Positions 24,750 through 35,543 of a stretch of 64,000 nucleotides of DNA are shown piece after piece; positions within the stretch are counted from its first letter, which is position 1, and every line of letters begins with the position of its first letter. The stretch covers positions 35,790,497-35,854,496 of the forward strand of contig OZ038388.1 in assembly GCA_964036045.1 (NCBI GenBank). Reading direction: 5' to 3'. The notes beneath the pieces were generated by a model. The model was not told the origin of the DNA. It searched no databases and worked only from the letters and a program-made list of their open reading frames with translations. The DNA is from Eutreptiella sp. 'Long Island Sound 2002'. Its lineage: Eukaryota; Euglenozoa; Euglenophyceae; Eutreptiales; Eutreptiaceae. The translations under genes were made by a program, and so were the position numbers.

Positions 24750-25281
24750 TGTAAGTGCGGCTAGCCCCATCTGCTCAGATTTTCAGACATTCTGCCCAGA
24801 TTGGCTACATTTTGGTCATTTTCTTTGCTTCGGCGGAATCGCTGCCTCGCAGCTCAGTCTCAGGATATTTCCTATATATTTCTGATATGCCCGATTTGAT
24901 TCCGCGGTCCATTCCCCGTAAATCCGCCGCGTTCCGCTATTTTAGCTGGAATTGCCATTTGCCGCTGACGCGCGCTCGCGGGCCAGATCGGCCAAACATT
25001 TTTACATAATTGGATTATTTATATCTTTTCAGACAGTTTTGGACACTCAGATGTATTTAGAATAATTCGCATCAATTTTCTTCATAGACTGGGATTTTCT
25101 GCCGGACCACAATCAGCATGGACCTTGCTTCTGTTGTCGCTGCTCTCGCCTCCGTTGGTGTTCGAGTATCCGGTTCTACCCCCAATAACAACATCCAGGG
25201 AGACTCCTCGCGTGCCTGCCCCACTGGTCTTGCCGGCCCCGAGCCCTCCGGCACCCTCAACGACCCAGGGCAGCACTTTCA
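24750..25281 (+). repeat. E3 5' LTR
   Basis: 532 bp. Starts TGTAAGTGCGGC and ends CAGCACTTTCA. Contains a CCTATATATTTC motif near 24868 and the gag ATG at 25118. Confidence 0.96.
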
Positions 25282-28152
25282 TGGTAGCAGAGGCTACCTG
25301 AATGTTGTTCCTTTGGTGTCCCAACCACAGCTAGCTCCCCAGTACGGCCCCGTAGACTCCGCCACCTCCGGAGACGTAACGATTACGCTGCCGTGGTGCT
25401 GTGCGAACGAGGCCTTGAGAGGAATGCCTTGCGCAAGCCCAAATTGCCCAAGAAGGGCACAAATCAGCAGCTGTGGAGGCCCAGATTACAATCAAGAACC
25501 CAGTCGAAATTGGCCATCAAGCAGCTGGAATCTCCCAGCCTACGCCGATGGCAACGCTCCGGTGGAGCTTACGGACCTGGCAGGTACCAATACTCCCTAC
25601 CAATGTCCACATTTTGAGACCATCGACGCCGACATTGACGACATTGAGATGGGTGGTCCAGGTGAGGTACCTACCTATAATCGACCAGCCTCTTGGGCAC
25701 AATGGGACAACCATTTGTCTTCAGAAGTGACCCGTAACCTTGAGGCGCTTGAGGCCCTTTGTCTATTAGCCACGTCTAAGCTGATAGGTCAAGAAAGAAT
25801 CGCCTCTGATTTTTTATTTGAATATTTTTTCCTTCTTCAAGAAGAAATTAATACCAGGATGTGGTGGCGTTCTCAAGAAGATGAATCTTTTGCCATTTTT
25901 TTGCAGATCTGGGAGGCAAGCCCCTTCCCGAAGGAGAAGACCAAGGCACCTGTTGCCGGGCCCTCCGCCCCTCATCCCTCTGTTTCCATCCGCGACGATC
26001 TAGCCGCCGCGGTTGAGGAAGGAATTTTAGAGGCAGCTAGGCAGGCAAGCCTGGAAATTAGGGCTGAAGGAGCTCCCCAAGTGGACTCCTGGCTGCGGAC
26101 CACTGAGATTGGCGGTCCGACAGCCTGCTCAGGCCCTTCAGGACACGGTATGTACTGTCCTGCCGACTGCTCTTGCAGATTACAGCGAGATACTGAGCTC
26201 CAATTGCTCAAAGATCAAATGCAACTCATCATTCAGACGCTGGGAATTAAAGATCTTTTCAAGACACACATGCGGTCTGAGGGCGCATCATCGGTGGAAC
26301 AAACAACAGAACCGTCGGAGGAGGCGACAGAAATTTTTTCGATTGCTCCTTCGCTGGACTCTAAGACCACCGATGCAAGGATCAGCAGGACTAAGCTAAA
26401 GGAAAGGGTTACAATCTCTCGATCTCAGAGTAGGTCGGCGAAGGCTAGGACTGAGGCTCAGAATGCCAAGCGAACTGCCTCCCGTACTGCCCTTCCTGCT
26501 GTTGATTCCAATGCAATAGCCCAGATGTTGCTCGCCCAGACCCTCGCCGGAGCTGGTGTGGCTAATGATGCCGCCAAGGTGTCTGCCATTACGGCCGGTG
26601 TTGGGCTGGATTCACTTCTAAGTCCTACTTCATTGCGACTTCGTCAGGTTGCCAAGCAACCGAGGTATAATGGGAACCCCAGACGCTGGCCTCAGTTCCA
26701 ACGGGAATTTAGACTGTGGGTTAAGACTCAAAAACTTCAGGATGATCAGTTCCTGATGGCGCTCTTGGACTGCCTTGAGGGAGCGCCGGCCAACACTTGG
26801 CTCAGGACCTGGAGTGATCGTGAGGATTCAAGCTCCCCCCTTACCTTTGATGAGGTGTGGGAACAGTTGGAGGTACGTGGATCCCGGCTGCCAGAGGACC
26901 ATTACCACCAGATGTTGAACAATTTTCCTTCGTTCTCGCGATTAATCTTGCACAAAGTGCAAGACAAGAGACAGCGCTTCTGGAATCTCGTAGAAGAATC
27001 TGAACATTCAGGCGAAAAATTTTCTAGTGCCGAGCTGAAAAATCTGATTTTTGACAAGATCCCCTCAGAAACCGCCGCCACCCTTCGGAATAAACAGTCC
27101 GAAGAAAAGGTCAAGACCTGGTGGGCGGAGGTCGATGGCTTTGATGCCTCGGCCAACCGGTTTACCGTCAGGGAGGCACTTCAAAAGTGCTCCCCCACGT
27201 CGTTTACCAAGGTGAAATTCACTGAAAACACGTGGAAAATCAAGTTTAATGAACACGAGGATCGGGACTTGTTTGTCCGAGTCCTCAACAGGGGAGTAAG
27301 TTTCCACGGCCATCGCCTGAAGGCCAGTAACTGGGTGTTTTCGTTCAACCCGCAGGAACTGTGGGAAGAGGTTGAGCGGCTCGCTGACGCCGCCAATCAA
27401 AATTTCCATGAGGGTCTTGGGGGAAACAAGAATACCCAGCAAAACACCCAAAATGGGGCCCAAAAGGGCAACAAAAAGGTGAATGACACCCGGAATGTTC
27501 AGGATCATTGTAGCATCTGTCTTCTTTTAGGTTCTACGAACCGAGCTAAGTCGCATTCTACTGGTAATCACCGATGGTCTGCTTACGATCACAAGGTGAT
27601 TGGTGAAAATGTCAGTAATTCACAGAATTCAGACAGGAATGACAGACAGGTGCATGGTGCAAAGGGGGGAAAGGGAATCCGACCCCCTCCGGTGGAAACA
27701 AAAATACTGGAGGCCCTGGCGGGTCCCAAGGCAAAGGAAATCGGACGCCATCCGGCTCCGGTGGGCAGCCAAACGGCCAGACAAGTCCCAATGGCAACGC
27801 CGGAGGCGGAAATCGAAATCCAGGCCAAACCCCTCAATCCGGTACAAACAAAGGAAATGCTCCAGGATCACAGGGTAAAGGTAAGGGAAATCCTTCAGGA
27901 ACCCCTTTCTCTGGTAAGGGCAGAGGGCGTGGCGACGGTGGTGGTCCATCATCCGGCGGCCGTGGCCGTGGACGTGGAAAGGGCAACCATCGTGTGGATC
28001 AGGTCTCAGGTACAGATCAGGTGTCCGATGCGGATCGAGATTATGTCGAAAATGCCCTGAATCCAGCAGATGATCCGTTCCAAGATGAGTGGATCGACGA
28101 ATCAGGCTGTGTCCACAATGTTAACGCAGCCGCTGGAGGTCAGAACGCCTAG
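25118..28152 (+). CDS. gag: E3 Gag (frameshifted near its C-terminus)
   Basis: Begins at the LTR-internal ATG. Matches E4 Gag through the capsid region and the Cys/His cluster, but a single T is missing near 27675 (GGGAAAGGGAATCC here, GGGAAAGGGTAATCC in E4). The frame then runs into an unrelated Arg/Pro-rich ending at 28060. The original UAG is at 28150-28152. The result is a 980-residue protein without the normal Gly/Asn tail and without access to pol by readthrough. The change lies next to short homopolymers, so a sequencing error is possible. Confidence 0.88.
25282..25293 (+). other. E3 primer-binding site (tRNA-iMet)
   Basis: TGGTAGCAGAGG directly after the LTR end, as in all copies; it overlaps gag codons 55-59. 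Confidence 0.88.
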
Positions 28153-28190
28153 GGGAGCCACGAAAATCGCCCCTCCCCAGGCGATTTCAG
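28150..28190 (+). promoter_or_regulatory. E3 gag UAG with downstream RNA fold
   Basis: UAG at 28150-28152, then the GGGGAG/CTCCCC and AAATCGCC/GGCGATTT pairs exactly as in E4. The frame stays open from the UAG into pol. Confidence 0.65.
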
Positions 28191-31100
28191 GCATGATCCC
28201 CAAATTCCTGATCGACCGTTACTTGATGTAGGGTCGCTTGTCTCCTCTCCCCTGGATCCGGCAGCGGATCCTTCTGTTGTAGTGGACGAGGTTGGTGTAC
28301 AGTCCAAGCACAGGGCCCGTCAGTTCGTCACAAAGCTGTGGGTCTCTGATTGCAAGGGCAATTTCCACCTCGCCACTTGTTTGTGTGACAATGGATCAGA
28401 GGTAAATCTCCAATCCAACTCTTTCTTACCCGACGACTGCGTGTTTGAATCGCCTCATCCTGTTACCCTCGAGGGAGTTTCTGGACATTCTCTCGCAGGT
28501 GGGCAACGCGGTTGTTATATATCAACTCATTTGGTCGCTCAAGACCTTTGGGAAGAGCAAAATGTGGAAGAAGTTGTCCTAAAGGATGATTACTTCTATC
28601 GTGCTGACATAAAGTATGACCTTTACTTGGGCCATCCTTGGCTTCGCAAGAACAGGGTGGCGCCCGTAGGTCATCGGCGTTGTTTTTTGCTGGAGTCAGG
28701 TCCCTTGGAGCGTCCTGAATTTCGTTTTTTGCACGCAGGGTTTAAAAGTGCAGAAGAATTTTTGAAGCAAAAGGTGACACCAAAATTTGGTGAAGATGTC
28801 ACCATTGCAGAGGTGAATGGGAGTGCCGATTACTCCCAAGAGTTAGAATGTCTTCGTAGGGACTCCCAGCCACGACGCCCTTCGCGCTGGCACTCTTCAT
28901 CCTACAGAGTTGTCGACAAATGGCGCGATGCAATTTGTGAATATTTTCATGAACACCATTCCTTTTGGCCCCAGTGTGATGCCTTTGCTAACCGTATGAA
29001 CAAGCGCTTTGACAAGCACTTCAGCGACGCTTGGACCCACAAATGGGACAAGAAGTTGTGGATTAATCCTCCGTTTCACTTAATCCAGCAGGTCATCCAC
29101 AAAATCAAGCAAGATAAAACCCAGGCAATTTTAGTTGTGCCCTTGTGGGACGACAAGCCTTGGTTTCAGGAATTACAGGACATTTGTGTAGATTACATCG
29201 AACTTCCCAGGAAGATTAAGCTGTATGCCAGGGACGACACAGGTCCCCTGCCACAGCGGTCCTGGAGTTCGCTTGCATTCCTGGTGGATGGAAAGCTTTC
29301 TGACTCTAATTCTGCTGATTCTGGTACTGATTCTTGTGTTGGGTCTGAATCTGAGGTTGAGCGTGGTACTGATGATGAATCTATTTTTTCTGATTTTTGT
29401 CCGTCAGATACCCAAGGTGATTCAACGTCCAATGGATCCGCCTCGTCTCCCTCTTCCCCAATACGATCGACATCGAAAAGAATCTTCAGTGCACGGGCGA
29501 AGAAAAATTCCAAATCGCGCCGCAAATTCAGAGTTTTTTATGAAAAACCCCCTGTGGAAGCTTTCATGGATCCTTTCGAGGAGCTGGATCACGAAGAGAA
29601 TCTCTGGGATTTCGACACACGACCCACCTATCTTCAAGAGGCAGTTGATACGGACCTGTTTAGGGACATCCGTAAGAAGATTCTTCCTGCCAAAGCCGAA
29701 GAAGTCGCCAAAGTTTTTTCGACAGTAATTCCTGGCGATCAGGTGGACACTGAATTGTGTTCCAAGTCAAGAGAAAAGATTTTTGAGGAACGGAAGGACA
29801 CAACCCTTTCAGGGAAGTTGATCAAAGACCCCCCTGTCCGTGGGCAGTTCGGTGAAGCCTTCATCGAGCTTCGTGAAGGGTACAAGGCGAAGAAACAGCG
29901 CCCTTATGAAAATCATGGACACAAACATGAGATACTCAGAAAAGTCATCGAGAGAAATCTCAGGGAATTTGTTTGGCTTGAGGGTTGTATGACCAGCGAA
30001 TGGTGCTGTGCACCCTTCACAGTCCCGAAGCCACCGCCTGCAGACCAGAACACTATTGATGGTTGGCGAATGGTGGTTGATTTTCGCAATCTCAACGCCG
30101 AAACCAAGGCGGATTCGCACCCCCTGCCCCTCATTGAGGAGGAAATCGCCAAGAGGGCGAGAGGTCGTTTGTTTTCTGTGCTGGATCTCCGTCACGGCTT
30201 TCACCAAATGCCGTTGAGGAAGGACAGCCGACCTCTGACCTGTATGTGCACGCCATGTGGCCCAGTCCAATGGACGGTCATGCCCATGGGTCTGAAGAAC
30301 GCCCCTTCATTTTTTCAAAGAATGATGGAGGATGTGCTGTTCACAACCCATCCTGAGCTTCGTGCCTTCGTGAGTGTGTACATAGATGACATAATCATCG
30401 CGACGGAGGGGGAGGGACTGACCGAAGCCGAGCTGGTGGCCCTACATGAGAAGCAGCTGAACCAAGTTTTGGACATTCTTGACGCCAATCAGCTGATTTG
30501 TGGGCCAAAGAAGGGAAAATTATTTTTAAAATCAGTCGAATTTTGTGGTTCTCTCCTAGAGAATGGCACCCGACGACCCAGTCCAGGGAAGCTCGTCGCT
30601 ATTCAGAAGTGGAAGCGCCCTGAGACGATCACGGAGTTGAGAGGATTCCTGGGTTGTTGCAATTTTTACCACACTTTTGTGCCGAATTATGCCAAATTTG
30701 CTGCCCCCCTCACTGAATTATTGAAGGTAGGGAGAGATGCGGGCAAGGCAGGTTCAAAGGTTCGTGTCAAGTGGACTGACGAGTGCGAGGAGGCCTTCCA
30801 TCACTTGAAGGCGGCCCTCTGTGAAGTCGCCACGTTGCATGTGCCCCAATTTGACCGACCCTTCTACATTAGAACCGACGCTTCTAGGTACGCGATCGGA
30901 GCTGTCCTTGAACAGGTTGATGAAGCCACCGGCGATCATTACCCTCTTGCATTTTGGTCTCGGAAGCTAGCCCCACGCCAAATGCAATGGTCGCCGCGTG
31001 AGCAAGAAACCTACGCCATAATCTGTGCTTTAAAAAAGTACCAATCGTGGGTTGGCACCAATCGAGTCGAGGTCCTGACGGATCATCGATCTCTGGAGTA

Positions 31101-33336
31101 TTGGGCCACCGAACACATTGATACTGTCGCGAGCCCAGCTGGTCGACGGGCCAGATGGCAAGAATTTCTCTCTCTGTTTGACCTCCATGTGTCGTATTTG
31201 CCTGGAAAACACAACACGGTAGCGGATGCTCTGAGCCGATGGGCTTACCCCGCCTCAGAGGGGCTGCAAAGTACCAACATCCATGGTACGGAGCAGGACC
31301 GCCATGTCATCATCGAATGGGATCAGCAAGAAAAGAAACTCATTCGACGTGCATGCATGCAGTGCGCTGTTAAACAGCACGCATTGCCGTGTCACGACAT
31401 CACGGCCATCTCAGATCCGGCGCATGCTCATGAGATCTGCACCAAAGCACTGAAAGTCGTGGAAAAAGTCACCGATCCCTCCTCAGGGAGTGTGAAACGG
31501 TTTGACTACACCCGACGAGTAAGTCGATTTCGGTTGATCCAGGGCATTAAGCGTCGAGATCCGGCCAAAACTCCACCCCTGCCTAAAGATTCCCTGATAA
31601 TCCGTGACTGGACGTCCGATTACCTGCAGGATCCCATGTTTAAAGAGGTCTTTGGAAATCTCCAATCCAAAGATGCTCACAAGGATGGGATTTTTGCTGA
31701 GTACTCGTTGGATGGGGGGAAGCTGTGGATGGAGGGTAAATTGTGTGTGCCAGACGCCCTAGCCCCCCGAGTGTTAAACTGGTGGCACAAATGGGAGTCC
31801 CCCCACGCACATGGCCGTCGACTGTGGTCGATGATTAAACATAGGTTGTTTGGCTCACGGCTATATACTCACTGCATGAAAGTAGCCGCCGGATGTGCCC
31901 AACCTGCTGTCTCGACGCCCCCCAGCGCGAAGAAGCACGGCCATCTGAGGCCTCATCCTATTCCGGAGCGCCTCTTTAACAGAGTCACCAGTGATTTCTT
32001 CTATCTCGGTGAACTCGATGACGAAGAGTGCCATTGGACCAACAAAAAGGTCAATGGAGTGCTCCTTATTCAGTGCCGTCATTCCGGCTACATGCAAGTG
32101 TTGCCTTGCAACATTGAGTCGATGACTGGCAAGGCTGCCGCCAAATGGTGCGCGCAGACCTGGATGGGAGGTTGGGACGTCCCATCCGAGGTGGTGACGG
32201 ATTCAGGCAAAGAGTACACCTCCGAATGGTGGAGAGAATTATGTGCTCGCCTTGGAATCCACCACCTGCGATGTGAAATCCACTCGCATCGAGCGCTGCC
32301 TGGTGAAAGAGCCGGCCGCTCAATTATAAATATGCTTCGTAAGGAGCTCGCGAGTGAAAAGGATTTCCATTGGATGGAAGTTCTCTTCGCATTGCTTCGC
32401 CGGTACCACGACACGCCTTTGTATCATGGCCTTTCTCCAAATGAAATTGTCTTTGGACGAAAGAAGTGTTGGTGGAACATGCCGTTGAATAATCCTCGCC
32501 CCTGTAAAGATGCTTCGCTGTTTTTGGACGAAGTCCAACGAGCAGATAAATCTGTGTCGAAATTAATCGAGAAGCATCAAGCTGACTGGCTTTGGGTTCA
32601 AAATCAAGGTCGAAAAAACCCCCACAATTTTGAAGTCGATGATCGAGTTTGGCTTCGAAAATCCGAAACCACCCTGGACGGAGATGACAAGCTTCTTCCC
32701 TTGTGGGAGGGGCCATTCGCTGTTACAGCGCGTCTTGGTGAGAACAGGTGGAGGATTCGTGTGGATGTCAGCAGGGAAATTGAAGTTTCGGGCGATCGCC
32801 TCAAGAGAGAGATCCCCTCCCCCAAGGATCGGGTTAAACCCCTTTTTTGGACTGCGAAACATTTGTCTGATCGGGTCATCGAAGGGGGAAGGTACGAACT
32901 CAAGAGGATTGTTGAAGCAAGACGTGACGAAAAGGGCGAATGGGAATTTCTGTGTGAGTGGAGGGGCTTTGATTCCAGTCACAACAACTGGGAACCAGCC
33001 CAATCTTTTGTCCATGGATACACCAAGGGGTTCATCGACTTCCTGAAGAAGCACCCCGAAATTGGAGTACTCCTGACAGACTGTCTGTCGAAACCAGACA
33101 GACAAGTGGAGAGCGACGGAAAACGACCTGTGGTGAATCGAGATCCAGCCTTTTACGGCCCTCAGCAGCCACATTCCAGGGCTGATCCGTCGATCCCCCC
33201 TCCTGCGGTCAGGCCAGCCCAGGAGCCAAATGAGGACCAAGCTTCAAGTTCGGCCGCTGATTTGCAGCGCCCAAGCCGTACGAGGGCCAGGCCAGACAGG
33301 TTGGTGGTCACATGTATTCGTGCTTGGCCGAATTGA
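28153..33336 (+). CDS. pol: E3 Pol polyprotein
   Basis: Open for about 1727 codons from the gag UAG to TGA at 33334-33336; no ATG near its start (the GTG at 28282 aligns with the protease start). Contains protease DNGS, methyltransferase-like NPPF, reverse transcriptase YIDD, RNase H, integrase with VTDSGKEY and LPGERAG, and chromodomain. One integrase zinc-finger residue is changed: GCAQC of the other copies is GCAQP here (two base changes near 31912). That should weaken zinc binding and integration. Confidence 0.93.
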   Translation, partial: GSHENRPSPGDFRHDPQIPDRPLLDVGSLVSSPLDPAADPSVVVDEVGVQSKHRARQFVTKLWVSDCKGNFHLATCLCDNGSEVNLQSNSFLPDDCVFESPHPVTLEGVSGHSLAGGQRGCYISTHLVAQDLWEEQNVEEVVLKDDYFYRADIKYDLYLGHPWLRKNRVAPVGHRRCFLLESGPLERPEFRFLHAGFKSAEEFLKQKVTPKFGEDVTIAEVNGSADYSQELECLRRDSQPRRPSRWHSSSYRVVDKWRDAICEYFHEHHSFWPQCDAFANRMNKRFDKHFSDAWTHKWDKKLWINPPFHLIQQVIHKIKQDKTQAILVVPLWDDKPWFQELQDICVDYIELPRKIKLYARDDTGPLPQRSWSSLAFLVDGKLSDSNSADSGTDSCVGSESEVERGTDDESIFSDFCPSDTQGDSTSNGSASSPSSPIRSTSKRIFSARAKKNSKSRRKFRVFYEKPPVEAFMDPFEELDHEENLWDFDTRPTYLQEAVDTDLFRDIRKKILPAKAEEVAKVFSTVIPGDQVDTELCSKSREKIFEERKDTTLSGKLIKDPPVRGQFGEAFIELREGYKAKKQRPYENHGHKHEILRKVIERNLREFVWLEGCMTSEWCCAPFTVPKPPPADQNTIDGWRMVVDFRNLNAETKADSHPLPLIEEEIAKRARGRLFSVLDLRHGFHQMPLRKDSRPLTCMCTPCGPVQWTVMPMGLKNAPSFFQRMMEDVLFTTHPELRAFVSVYIDDIIIATEGEGLTEAELVALHEKQLNQVLDILDANQLICGPKKGKLFLKSVEFCGSLLENGTRRPSPGKLVAIQKWKRPETITELRGFLGCCNFYHTFVPNYAKFAAPLTELLKVGRDAGKAGSKVRVKWTDECEEAFHHLKAALCEVATLHVPQFDRPFYIRTDASRYAIGAVLEQVDEATGDHYPLAFWSRKLAPRQMQWSPREQETYAIICALKKYQSWVGTNRVEVLTDHRSLEYWATEHIDTVASPAGRRARWQEFLSLFDLHVSYLPGKHNTVADALSRWAYPASEGLQSTNIHGTEQDRHVIIEWDQQEKKLIRRACMQCAVKQHALPCHDITAISDPAHAHEICTKALKVVEKVTDPSSGSVKRFDYTRRVSRFRLIQGIKRRDPAKTPPLPKDSLIIRDWTSDYLQDPMFKEVFGNLQSKDAHKDGIFAEYSLDGGKLWMEGKLCVPDALAPRVLNWWHKWESPHAHGRRLWSMIKHRLFGSRLYTHCMKVAAGCAQPAVSTPPSAKKHGHLRPHPIPERLFNRVTSDFFYLGELDDEECHWTNKKVNGVLLIQCRHSGYMQVLPCNIESMTGKAAAKWCAQTWMGGWDVPSEVVTDSGKEYTSEWWRELCARLGIHHLRCEIHSHRALPGERAGRSIINMLRKELASEKDFHWMEVLFALLRRYHDTPLYHGLSPNEIVFGRKKCWWNMPLNNPRPCKDASLFLDEVQRADKSVSKLIEKHQADWLWVQNQGRKNPHNFEVDDRVWLRKSETTLDGDDKLLPLWEGPFAVTARLGENRWRIRVDVSREIEVSGDRLKREIPSPKDRVKPLFWTAKHLSDRVIEGGRYELKRIVEARRDEKGEWEFLCEWRGFDSSHNNWEPAQSFVHGYTKGFIDFLKKHPEIGVLLTDCLSKPDRQVESDGKRPVVNRDPAFYGPQQPHSRADPSIPPPAVRPAQEPNEDQASSSAADLQRPSRTRARPDRLVVTCIRAWPN

Positions 33337-35011
33337 GGAAGCCATCCTACCACATTCTGCTCAATCCACTGTTCATTCTTTCTGTTTATGTCATGATGTG
33401 GAGAACTGCGAATGTTTGATAATTTGACGTCAATCAATCAAATTTTCTTTGGTCTCCGTTCGGTAACGTATCGAAAGTCGAAAACCGAAAGCCACGGAGT
33501 GTGCTGCCGTGTTCAGAAAAAACCAAACTCAGGCTTAATTCAGGCAGATTCGGGGTAATCTTGTCTCTGTTGGTCTGTGCATCTTTGGAATTTGGCTACT
33601 CGTGCAGATGGAAGCAAATGTACATAATCAAAACGCTGGCCAGCGACAGTCGCCCCTTTCAGCGACATTCACCCCTACAGGCACCCCCTGTAGTACTGGC
33701 TGCACCAGATGCGACGCCAGGAACTCAGATCGTACCTTCATTTGCTGTGATGCTAACGCCAAAGTCCAGATTCAGATCCAGGATCCTCAAATTTACCTTG
33801 AATTTCTCAGGTTTGTCCATCATTCTGCCACTGTTGTACGAAACCCAGACGTCAATTGTTCAGACAACCTTCAGATAGGAGCTCTAGGGACTTCTAAAAG
33901 CAACCTCTGAAGTCCGTAAGCTTCGTTGTATTTTTGGCACACGCCAATGTGAGCTCAATCCGACCTGAAACTGTCGAAAATGGTGAATCCAAGTGTCTTG
34001 TGGGACTCATTCGAAAGATTGGCCTTGTCCAAGTCGATTGACACCACCGCCACTGTAAATTCGGTGTCTCTCAGTTATATACTGTCAGTAAAGCGCCTTC
34101 AGAGAACCTTCGGCGCGTTACATGCCAAGGATCCAGGGCTATCATGTCCCATGATGATGCATCATCACATGATCCACATTTTGATGGAATCTGTTGGATG
34201 CTCGCGAACCAACGTGCCGGAAAGCACAATTGAGCTGAATGAACGACAATATATATTAACTTTAGTGTAAACGAAAGTGTTAGTAGTTTCAGTTGTAGAC
34301 ATTCCGCTTCATTTCACCCTCATCTCAGGGAATTTACTCATTTTAGGACAATTTAGGTTGATTTGCTGTCATCTCCCCACATTCCTCGAAGATCTGTTTA
34401 GATCTAAGTGAACAAAAGCACCGCCCTACCTTCCGTGGTTCACTTAGGGTCTGCAGACTACATCTGTATTTGTTTTCCCTCTCTGTGATTGTTTAATCTC
34501 CTTCATCTTTGCTTAAATTAACTCTCATTTTTGCTGAATCTTGTGATCATCCACCAGATGCGCCAAATCTGAAGCACATGCTGCACTTGTCAGAACGAGA
34601 AAAGCGGGATAACACCATGTAGAGTTCGGCGAGGACACCGTAGCGTGCCCGCGACAGCGAAACTGTGCCAGAGCGCTGAGATGTCACTCCAATTGTTGAT
34701 CCCCCCACTCAATCCACCAATAATCTACCTCATTCTCAACCAATGCATGGTTTGGTATTGATTCTTGATACGTTTACATGCTTTTTAGCCCTTGACCTAA
34801 TGTTTTACTGCACGGAGGACTGTTTGTCACTTCTCATTCTGTCTCATTTCAGGTTCATCCAGCCTGATTCAGTGCCCATTCAGCCCAAATCAGGTCAGAT
34901 CAAGCAGATTTCGCCCCATCGAGGCTACATTTCTATTTCTTTCTGGGACTTACCCGCACTACGTTCTTCGTTGACGTAGCGACACACCCCAGTGTGTTTT
35001 TGGAGGGGGAG
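33337..35011 (+). other. E3 3' non-coding region and polypurine tract
   Basis: About 1.67 kb without an env-like gene, ending in the tract GGAGGGGGAG just before the 3' LTR. Holds the 96-codon frame (33980-34270) and a hairpin-forming pair CTAAGTGAAC/GTTCACTTAG (about 34405-34447). Confidence 0.82.
33980..34270 (+). CDS. Small open frame in E3 3' region, unknown
   Basis: 96 codons, equivalent to 18216-18506 in E2, same start and stop. No recognisable domain. Confidence 0.2.
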   Translation: MVNPSVLWDSFERLALSKSIDTTATVNSVSLSYILSVKRLQRTFGALHAKDPGLSCPMMMHHHMIHILMESVGCSRTNVPESTIELNERQYILTLV

Positions 35012-35543
35012 TGTAAGTGCGGCTAGCCCCATCTGCTCAGAGTTTCAGACATTCTGCCCAGATTGGCTACATTTTGGTCATTTTCTTTGCTTCGGCGGAA
35101 TCGCCGCCTCGCAGCTCAGTCTCAGGATATTTCCTATATATTTCTGATATGCCGGATTTGATTCCGCGGTCCATTCTCCGTAAATCCGCCGCGTTCCGCT
35201 ATCTTAGCTGGAATTGCCATTTGCCGCTGACGCGCGCTCGCGGGCCAGATCGGCCAAACATTTTTACATAATTGGATTATTTATATCTTTTCAGACAGTT
35301 TTGGACACTCAGATGTATTTAGAATAATTCGCATCAATTTTCTTCATAGACTGGGATTTTCTGCCGGACCACAATCAGCATGGACTTTGCTTCTGTTGTC
35401 GCTGCTCTCGCCTCCGTTGGTGTTCGAGTATCCGGTTCTACCCCCAATAACAACATCCAGGGAGACTCCTCGCGTGCCTGCCCCACTGGTCTTGCCGGCC
35501 CCGAGCCCTCCGGCACCCTCAACGACCCAGGGCAGCACTTTCA
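35012..35543 (+). repeat. E3 3' LTR
   Basis: 532 bp, about six differences from the 5' LTR. Its embedded gag start (ATG 35380) reads out into antisense E2 gag and stops within about 40 codons. Confidence 0.96.

Larger units (their letters stand above)
24750..35543 (+). mobile_element. E3: full-length Ty3/gypsy retrotransposon nested in E2 gag
   Basis: 10,794 bp, LTRs 24750-25281 and 35012-35543 (532 bp each), TG...CA ends, target duplication CCGCC at 24745-24749 and 35544-35548. The E2 gag frame resumes exactly after one CCGCC is removed. I count about six differences between its LTRs, so it is older than E1. Pol is open but gag has a one-base deletion, and an integrase zinc-finger Cys is lost. 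Confidence 0.97.

Noticed and set aside
24798-24825. Dinoflagellate/perkinsid spliced-leader relic in the LTR (GGCTACATTTTGGTCA)
   Set aside because: Only about ten bases resemble the known leader, with a gap, and the position inside every LTR is not where a leader relic would be expected.
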